Shown in pieces: positions 57,479-64,000 of a stretch of 64,000 bases of DNA; the stretch's first letter is position 1, and every line of letters begins with the position of its first letter. The notes below the pieces were generated by a model. The model was not told the origin of the DNA and ran no database searches. It worked only from the letters and a program-made list of their open reading frames with translations. This stretch comes from Lenzites betulinus. Its lineage: Eukaryota; Basidiomycota; Agaricomycetes; Polyporales; Polyporaceae. The DNA lies in the NCBI GenBank assembly GCA_022264855.1, contig JABYQU010000084.1:18075-82074 (forward strand), given 5' to 3'. The translations under genes were made by a program, and so were the position numbers.

Positions 57479-60400
57479 CTAGCGGCGACGCTTAGCAGAC
57501 CGTGAGGACGACGTGCCATCGTTTCCTCGTCCACGCTTGATGCTACGACTTGTTGAGTATGAGCAATAATACTATACGGCCGCGCCACTCACCCGGAGAC
57601 TCGACCACTAGCTCCCATCTGAGTGACAACCCAGCAAACATCGGTCACCGCCTGATGCCAGTCTTGAAGCGTCGCCGGACTGATCACGTCCTTCCACCAT
57701 GCCAGAGTGAGAAGTACCAGCATGATTCCGTTCTTACCAGGCCTGACAAGTTCCCCCCACTCGCCTTGAGCGCCATGAAGTGGAAGAGGACGGCCGTCTT
57801 CGCCGAATGTGCGCCACCCTGGCTGGAGAGATCTCCACCATGCCCACCAGGACTTGGCGAAGTTGACGTCCTGAGGCATGGATGGGAGGCGGTTGAGCTT
57901 GCGCCCCCACTTCATCCACTCGCTGACCTCCTTTGGCCGGTTTGCAGTGGGTAGCCCTTGAGTCTTTAAAGATGTTAGTCAACGTCCAATGCGAGAGATT
58001 GGTGGCAAGGAAGCTCACCGGAGTCTCCCACTTGTAAGTCCCTTCCAAGACAACCCAGCCTTCCAGCGCCCCTTGGTATTCGTCACCATACCCACGCGCT
58101 GCAAGGTGTTCATACACCTCGCTGACCCATACAGGCCACTCCACTCTCGGGGGGCGAGAAATTGCGCTTGTTGTTGGCGCAATTGTTGCCGTTGTGAGCG
58201 CGCTAGAGGATACGATTGCAGATGCGCTTTCCTGCGTGGTCGCCACTGCCTCTGCTGGCATTGGGGGCGTAGTGCAAGCTGCCGGAGTGGGCGTGGCCGC
58301 TGTGAGCAACGTCGGAGTTGTCGCGGCTGCTGGAGCCGTCGCGGCTCCGGTAGCTGTTGTCGAGCCTGAGGTGGCGGCGGCGGTGGTCGTCGCGCCCGCG
58401 GCGGTCGTGCCCGCGGCGGTCGTGGTCGCGCCCGCGGCGGTCGTGCCGCGGCGGCGGTCGTCGTGCCCGCGTCGGTCGTGGTCGCGCCCGCGGCGGTCGT
58501 GGTCGCGCCCGCGGCGGTCGTGGTCGCGCCCGCGGCGGTCGTGGTCGTGCCCGCGGCCGTGGTCGTGCCCGCGGCGGTCGTGGTCGTGCCCGCGGCGGTC
58601 GTGGTCGTGCCCGCGCGGTCGTGGTCGTGCCCGCGGCGCTCATCGTGCCCGCGTCGGTCGTCGTGCCCGCGTCGGTCGTCGTGCCCGCGGCGGTCGTGCC
58701 CGCGGCGTCGGTCGTCGTGCCCGCGGCGGCGGTCGTCGCGCCCGCGGCGGCGGTCGTCGTGCCCGCGGTGGTGGCCGTCGTGCCCGCGGTGGTGGCCGTC
58801 GCGCCCGCGGTGGTTGTTGTGGTTGCTGATGTTGTCCCACCGTTGGACGTTGCGGCCTTACGCAGGCGCGAAGATTGGCGAGTGGCGACTGCAGATTTTG
58901 CAGCAGGCGGGGTGGGTTTTTTCGATGGCTTCATCAGAAACCCGACCTCCTCGCGGATACGGCGCATATTGGCGGTGTGCTCTTTCCTGTTGATATAGGC
59001 GACCCGCTCAAACGTGGGCAAATCCCCGGCCTCGACGAGCCACCGGCGCCGGGCAGCTTCAGTCATAGCATCGAGCTCGACTGCCATCACTGGGCCTACG
59101 CCAAGCTCCTCCATAGTAGGTATGTCGTCTTCGTCCAGGCCAAGCCAGTAGTAGTCGTCGTCCTCGTCATCGTTCTCGTTGTCCTCGTCCTCGTCGTCCG
59201 CGCCAAGGTCGTCGTCTTCCTCGAGTTCGTCCTCATCGTCATCACCGAGTAGCTCATCCACCTCGTCGTCATTGTCCCGAGAGTCACTCTCCCATTCTTC
59301 CGCCGAAGACTCGTCTGAGTCACGCGCACGGGCTTTCCCTTTTCCCTGTCTCTTCTTCCCAGACTGCCCTGCCTTGCCTTTACGTCTCTGAGCCACCGAC
59401 GCACCGGCAGGTACAGTCGATAATTGTGTCGTAGCTACCGGAGGGGTGGGTGTTGTACTCGGAGGAGCTGCGAGGTTGAGGCCAAGGGAGGAGAGTGTCG
59501 TAGGAGTTGAGAGCGTGGATGGTGTCGATGAGGTTTGGAGAGTAGCTTGCCGTTGTGCATATTCTATAACATCAATCAGCCATGCAGGACGTTAGGTAAC
59601 AAGGGGATACATACCAGGGGTTGCCATGAGGAATCGTGTGAAGGACTGCATGACGTCGTCGCTGAAGCGTTGACCCTCGTATTGGTACCAATGAAGACGA
59701 CTGGCCCCGCAGTCTTACCGGCGTTGATACTGAGGATGAAGGTTAGTGTAATTCATGTCTGCTGCGACTGAGTGTAACTTACATCTTCAAGCAAAATTCC
59801 TTCTGGTCCGTGATGTTGGGACACCGGCAATGAGAGTGAAGTACATTCCCGTGTAGGCCCGGAGCATCTCAAGCAGAGGTTGCACGACGACTGCAAGCTG
59901 ATCGCGAGCCCTATACAAGACTGTAAGTTGCGCGTCATCTAGAGGTAGCACGGCACTCACGCTATTTGCTGCTCCGCATCTGAGGGACCGTCAGGAGGGA
60001 TGTACTCCGCCATCCGTTCCAAGTCCTCATTGTGACGACGGTCGCATTCGTCCCGGAGCTCTTTCTTGTAGTCATCCGATTCTGCGCGTAACAACTCGCG
60101 CGCAATAGCTGCGCGGAAGCTAAGCCCCTCAGAGTCCCTGAGCCCTGCTGCCGGCCATCGCTCGTCGAAGACTTCCGATACTTCAGTCGCCTTCAGAGTC
60201 ATATAGAGCTGCCAAGGCGGGAGTTTGCGCGGTGGAGCAATGGTGGCATGATGGCGCAAGGAGTCGAGGACGCCTGCCCACGGGTTTTGTTCCTTACGCG
60301 AGCGGGCATTCCTGCGGTAGCGCATGTGGTTCTTAATTTGCTAAAGAGAATGCATCATGCACCAATCACAATAGGCATTATGCAGCGAACGTACCTGCTG

Positions 60401-60728
60401 TATCTTGCCAATGACTCCCCGTTTTTGCTCCTGCATGTCCTCCGACATCTCCTCCGGTTCATCCAGTCGCCCTCTTCATCGGCTCCTTATCGAGAGGAAG
60501 AAGCCACGGGAATGTAGCCCAGTATTCTTCGAAGAGATCTTGCCAGAACTCGTTGACGGTGGCATTAGGTTGGTCGATGACATCCACGAAGCGCGAGAAC
60601 CAGCGGTCCATGAACTCCTTGCGCTGGCCGTGGAAGAGCCCCTGGTTCCCGGCCTTTCCGCCCTTCTTCTTCCGCTTTGACGTCCTCTTCTTCCGGACAG
60701 CTGCAGATGAGCGATATCTGACGGGCAT
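57479..60728 (-). pseudogene. Mushroom-expanded unknown protein with several frameshifts
   Basis: Exons run about 60728-60395, 60340-59961, 59910-59783, 59729-59615, 59563-57593 and 57548-57479. The N-terminal part (KKKGGKAGNQGLFHGQRKEF, WATFPWLLPLD) and the C-terminal part (PVWVSEVYEHLAARGYGDEY, FAKSWWAWWRSLQPGWR, GIMLVLLTLAWWKD, ending in a basic tail) resemble an unnamed family repeated many times in agaricomycete genomes. A very acidic stretch and a Thr/Ala-rich repeat lie between. Single-base shifts are needed near 60462, 59818, 59700, 58613 and 57954 to keep one frame, so the copy as given is broken. Function is unknown; it neighbours transposon-linked genes. Confidence 0.65.
58370..58815. 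repeat. Low-complexity array coding Thr/Ala-rich repeats
   Basis: Short units built on GCCCGCGGCGGTCGTGGTC (18-21 bp and 9-bp variants) are repeated some 20 times. Read on the minus strand they encode AGTTT-type repeats in the unknown gene. One G is missing in the unit at about 58611-58621, which throws the frame into an Arg/Pro-rich reading. Confidence 0.85.
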
Positions 60729-60845
60729 AGCTAGGCAGAGCGCAGCGAGCAGCAGACCGGAGTGGGCGAGCAGAGTGTTAAGCGCGCAAGACTCGGCACT
60801 CAACGCGCACACGTGCTGACCGCAAGGCACTCGTTACGGTCACGT

Positions 60846-60853
60846 TATTTAAA
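60846..60853 (+). promoter_or_regulatory. TATA-like element of the 60923 gene
   Basis: TATTTAAA about 75 bases before the ATG at 60923, within a 194-base divergent promoter shared with the minus-strand unknown gene. Confidence 0.45.
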
Positions 60854-60922
60854 TCCATACGCGAGGAACCCGCTCCCAGGCAACTTGTTCTCAAACTGCC
60901 ATCTGTTCTCATCCCCCCTCGT

Positions 60923-62032
60923 ATGGCCTCCAGAATCAATCCAGAAACCATCCGGCAATGGGATGCGGTGGCCGTTCAGCTGGGGCCCACCCCATCTACG
61001 ATGAATCCGGGGAAATCGTCCCCATCGGCGAGTATCATAAGGGAGAGATTATCTACGTCGTTTGGCATGGGAGGGCGATGGGGATAGTGTTCGGCTGGTA
61101 CGTTGTAGCCTCATCTTCCTTTGAATACAGCTCACCGGCGGTCTTGAAATACAGGGGCATATGTGGAGCACTCACCTCTGGGTTCCCGGGCACCCTCTTC
61201 AAAGGATTCAAGAATCTCCAGCGGGCTCGTCAGGCGTGGCTTGAGGGGCCGGACTGGGGACCTTTGCGCGGCGTCTGGACCCCGCCTGTCCATCCTCGCC
61301 CCGCCCTCCCCACACCAGGCTACGGACCCGCCGCGTTGCCTGGCCTCGGGCCTGATGTCGCCACGCCAACCCCTCCTCCATCCCCTACAATCGCGGCTTC
61401 CACACCGGAGGGACCGACCAAGGCTTCCGGTGCTTCGAAGAAACAGGGACCGAGCTCTGGGACAGATGAGACCTACTTCTCCTGCGAGGAACTCGCCAAT
61501 GCTTTACCCACTCCCGCCCCCGCCGTGCGTTCAACTCCTCTTCGACCTCGGCCCTCTCCCATCATGGTCTCCTCACGGGTGTCGCCTCAGCCTGGCACCA
61601 AAGCATCGGCCAAGCCGCCCACCCTCCACGCGGCGTCAAACTTGCAGCCGCCGAACAACTCTCAGGGTGCCTCGGCTAAGCCTGAGAGCGTCGCCAAGGC
61701 GCACACCCCCGCCGGGCTTATTGCATCCCCCGCGGTCACTCTGTCTTCGCTGGCTTCAACTGCCACGTCGTCGATCGTTGTGCCCGAAGGCAGGGCGTAC
61801 GTCGTCGTGAGAGGGGACACCCTGGAGTGTACACTGACAAGTAGGTGTACAATTGTCTCTGCGCGCTCGGGTAACTAACATACTTTCGCCCAGGGAGACG
61901 GCTGCGATCATGATGGGGAACCTGCCTGGCCGTAAGATGTCCGCCTTCCGTTCCCGTAGGAAGGCGGCTAGATTCTATGAACAGGAGCTGGCCGCCGGCC
62001 GTGTTGGTCAGCCAATCATGGAGAATGCCTGA
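60923..62032 (+). pseudogene. Protein with an RNase H1 N-terminal-like domain (one frameshift)
   Basis: Start at 60923 (MASRINPETIRQWD). A single-base shift near 60988-60994, in a run of C, is needed to reach the main frame (IYDESGEIVPIGEYHKGEI). Introns at 61098-61154 and 61841-61893 join the exons; exon 3 ends at 62032. The domain YVVWHGRAMGIVFGW-GICGALTSGFPGTLFKGF...ARQAWLEG matches the caulimovirus-type/RNase H1 N-terminal fold that binds RNA-DNA hybrids; the intron falls inside the W..C segment. A long Pro/Ala/Ser-rich linker and a basic end (RKMSAFRSRRKAARFYEQEL) follow. There is no RNase H catalytic domain. Such stand-alone domain proteins are common in mushrooms near transposons. The first intron is 57 nt, in frame. 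Confidence 0.65.
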
Positions 62033-62161
62033 GCGCGGACATTTTATTAGTCCCCCATCTATGTCTGCTTTGATGTATGATGTGTGCTTCAGTATCGCTA
62101 CAATTCAGATGCCTTGTGTCCTCCCCCCAAACTTAGAGTGGTGCATCAATTATATGGAGAA

Positions 62162-62897
62162 TCAACGACATCCATCTAAGTAAACCTCAACAGCGCTCAC
62201 AGCCCACTGCACCTTGAATAGGACAGAGGAGATGCTTCGCCAGAGCGCGCGTAATTCGTCCTTGCATACATCCTGGCTGGCAAGCTCGACGATGGCGTCT
62301 TCGAGGTCATCTAACAGGTGGTCTCCGGCGATTACCCAATCCTCCTGCTGGCTGATCCATTGAACACGCTGGGTTTCGTTGAGACGTGCCTCAACGGCGG
62401 CGGCCTGGAGTGCAGGTATAAGGGCGCGAGGGTCGTTGGGAACACCATATCCGAAGCTTGCGATTGAGGTGAGCGAGCGAGCGAGCAAACGCTGGTGTGA
62501 GCAACTGGGCTCTGTACGAGATTATGTCCTCGTCTGCAGGCCTGATAATGTATATGATATGTTTACACAACAGTCTTGCATCTGAACAGATGATCGGGAC
62601 TCACCGCGGCGCTGGCTCTGCGTCGTGCATGCCGACCTCAAGCTCTGCGCTGGCTGCTGTATTGAGAGCTATGTTGGATTCTACGGCGGAACTTGGGCCG
62701 GGAGCTGCGCCACAGGAGTGCTGCATCCGGCATGCCTCCTTCCTGAGCCTTTCGCGTTCACTTATTAGGACATAGTCAGTTCAGTGCGCCGAGGCGAACA
62801 CCATCAATACTCACAGTGCCTGTTTTTCCCTGAAACGCCTATTGCGAGCACGACGTAGAGCTTGCTGCCTTGTGATGGGACCGATGATGTGGTACAT
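62162..62897 (-). CDS. Small basic/acidic unknown protein (193 aa)
   Basis: Exons 62897-62815, 62760-62605 and 62504-62162 close one frame. The N-terminus is strongly basic (RQQALRRARNRRFREKQA, ERERLRKEACR) and resembles the basic region of a DNA- or RNA-binding helix. The C-terminal 110 residues are helical and acidic (RVQWISQQEDWVIAGDHLLD, LEDAIVELASQDV). I recognise no named domain. It lies between the RNase H1N-like and TET/JBP-like genes, which points to the same TE-linked gene set. The acceptor of exon 3 (CCCAG at 62505) was chosen because it alone keeps the phase. Confidence 0.6.
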
Positions 62898-63054
62898 ATT
62901 GGCCAGAGAGAGATGGTTGAAGTGCGAAGTGACGCCGATTGAGCCCAACAGCCTGGCGTCTCTAGAGTAGACGCTGCGAACTCAACTGCAGCTCAGCACA
63001 GGAGCGTCTTAAGACGCTTTTAGGCGCCCTCACTGAGACGAGCCATCAGAGTGT

Positions 63055-64000
63055 CTATTCGTCAACACAAAGTTCTGCCCAAGTACTGTACATGCTTATA
63101 CCCTGATTCCACCTGTCCTGTCCAGAAGGCAATACCCCTCCAGCTTGCTCATATTGGTACTGACTCCTGAAATCGCACTCTACCCATCTGAACAGACCAC
63201 CGGCGGAGAACTGAGTGAGCGAGAACCTGGTTTCGCCCGGCTGTATAGCGATGTTGGAGTGCAAAAGGAGAGCAGAGGGGATGAGGATGGTCGAGCCGGG
63301 GGGAAATTCAATCATCATGTTCAGGTCCCACAGGACAATATGGGCCAAGGGAGGGGTTGAAGTCGCCCATCGCCGTGACGCTGCACCAGCCCCACGCGAG
63401 GTTCTGGAAGTCCTTGTGGCGGAGCGTGACCACGCGCGGGCCGAGGTTGAAATAAGCAGCACCGAAGACGTTGTTCTGGAAGTTCGGCTTCATCGAGGGC
63501 GAGGACGCTACAAGGGCGTCCAGTGTACGGCTGTAGTGTGCATACAGCCGTGGGGCGTACGCCTGCATCGCAGCTGGAAGAACGGGATTTGTTAGCAGAG
63601 CGATCGCAGAGATAAATAATGCCGTTGCAAGCTTACCACTAGCGAAATTGGCTATGCGCCGAACTGCGGTGCTTCGAAGTAGAGTATTGGCGATGTCTCT
63701 CTCTACGCCTGTAATCTTGAGGTTCTTGGGGAACTGGGCACGGTGAACGCCGATAGCAACAGGCTAGGAACGCGACATACCTGCTGCCCTCCACCGTATG
63801 AGAGCCCTGCACCCACTGCTGGGTAGTAACCTCGGCGATGCTTGTAGTCCTCGTCGTTGGTACCGAACTGCCGCCGCGCATCTTCATAAAGACCTTGGGC
63901 CTCGCGCACGACGTTTTTCCAATCGTCGTGATACGGGCTTCCGGCGAGTACCGCAAAGATTCTTCCGTGTTTGTCGAGAAGGGGCCGCGGTTCCTGAAAG
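63055..64000 (-). CDS. TET/JBP-like 2-oxoglutarate dioxygenase, partial with one frameshift
   Basis: The gene continues past the window end. Exons here are 64000-63781, 63733-63637 and 63573-63055. Conserved pieces in order are YPAVGAGLSYGGGQ, YAPRLYAHYSRTLDAL, LGPRVVTLRHKDFQNLAWGWC, WDLNMMIEFPPGSTILIPSA, LLLHSNIAIQPGETRFSLTQ and FSAGGLFRWVE. HKD would be the iron-binding HxD, LLLHSN the distal His and GETRFS the 2-oxoglutarate-binding Arg. This matches the fungal TET/JBP-type family, expanded in basidiomycetes with KDZ/Plavaka transposons, which oxidises 5-methylcytosine. One base seems missing at about 63342-63346 (in TGGGCC), separating the two halves of the domain. The assignment to TET/JBP is from motif memory and is likely rather than certain. 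Confidence 0.65.

Noticed and set aside
56938..57480. 3' LTR of the retroelement or the missing 3' exon of the DUF6532-like gene
   Set aside because: No stretch here matches the 51841-52470 region, and no continuation of the DUF6532-type domain is readable.
58194..58829. Plus-strand low-complexity ORFs
   Set aside because: Antisense reading of the short repeat array; the minus strand connects to conserved exons.

Overview
The window looks like a piece of a mushroom-forming basidiomycete (Agaricomycetes) genome. It is GC-rich, and its genes are cut by many 50-65 nt GT-AG introns. It encodes a fungal polarity pair (Bud6 and Axl2), a Con-6 protein, a siderophore-type MFS carrier, an OPT peptide carrier and an XPF nuclease. 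It also has element-linked families typical of mushrooms: a Plavaka transposase, a DUF6532-like protein and a TET/JBP-like dioxygenase. Gene models were spliced by hand; wherever a model is called intact, the exon phases were checked and the frame closes.

Layout. 1-8.9 kb is gene-poor: an inverted repeat with tRNA-like pol III boxes (1-573), a hAT-type MITE (2939-3310), a degenerate tandem repeat (about 4.96-6.4 kb) and GC-rich spacer. 9.0-14.1 kb encodes a 1634-aa NRPS-like enzyme (adenylation, carrier, membrane/left-handed beta-helix terminal region) with the build of epsilon-poly-lysine synthetase. 16.3-18.8 kb is a tandem duplication carrying two related small unknown genes. 19.3-22.2 kb is an OPT transporter. 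A second copy of the same MITE lies at 24112-24505. 25.7-27.1 kb holds a small unknown ORF and a con-6 gene.

27.3-43.4 kb is the conserved core: XPF on the minus strand, then BUD6, AXL2 and a 15-exon siderophore-type transporter on the plus strand. A perfect 656-bp-arm foldback element (38898-40362) sits between AXL2 and the transporter. 43.8-45.1 kb is an FtsJ-like methyltransferase.

45.4-64.0 kb is element-rich: an intact Plavaka transposase, a divergent DUF6532-like gene whose 3' end is cut by an LTR retrotransposon, and a gag remnant that is itself split by a 2.7-kb foldback element with a clear target duplication. After a 51-bp tandem array come four TE-associated genes: a frameshifted unknown, a gene with an RNase H1 N-terminal-like domain, a small basic protein, and a TET/JBP-like 2-oxoglutarate dioxygenase running off the window end. 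Single-base frameshifts cluster in this last block only; they reflect either decay or poor consensus in repeats.

Working together: BUD6 and AXL2 both act in cell polarity and lie about 0.5 kb apart on one strand. The TE block joins a transposase, a retroelement and a putative modified-cytosine oxidase, a combination known from mushroom genomes. No operon logic applies otherwise.
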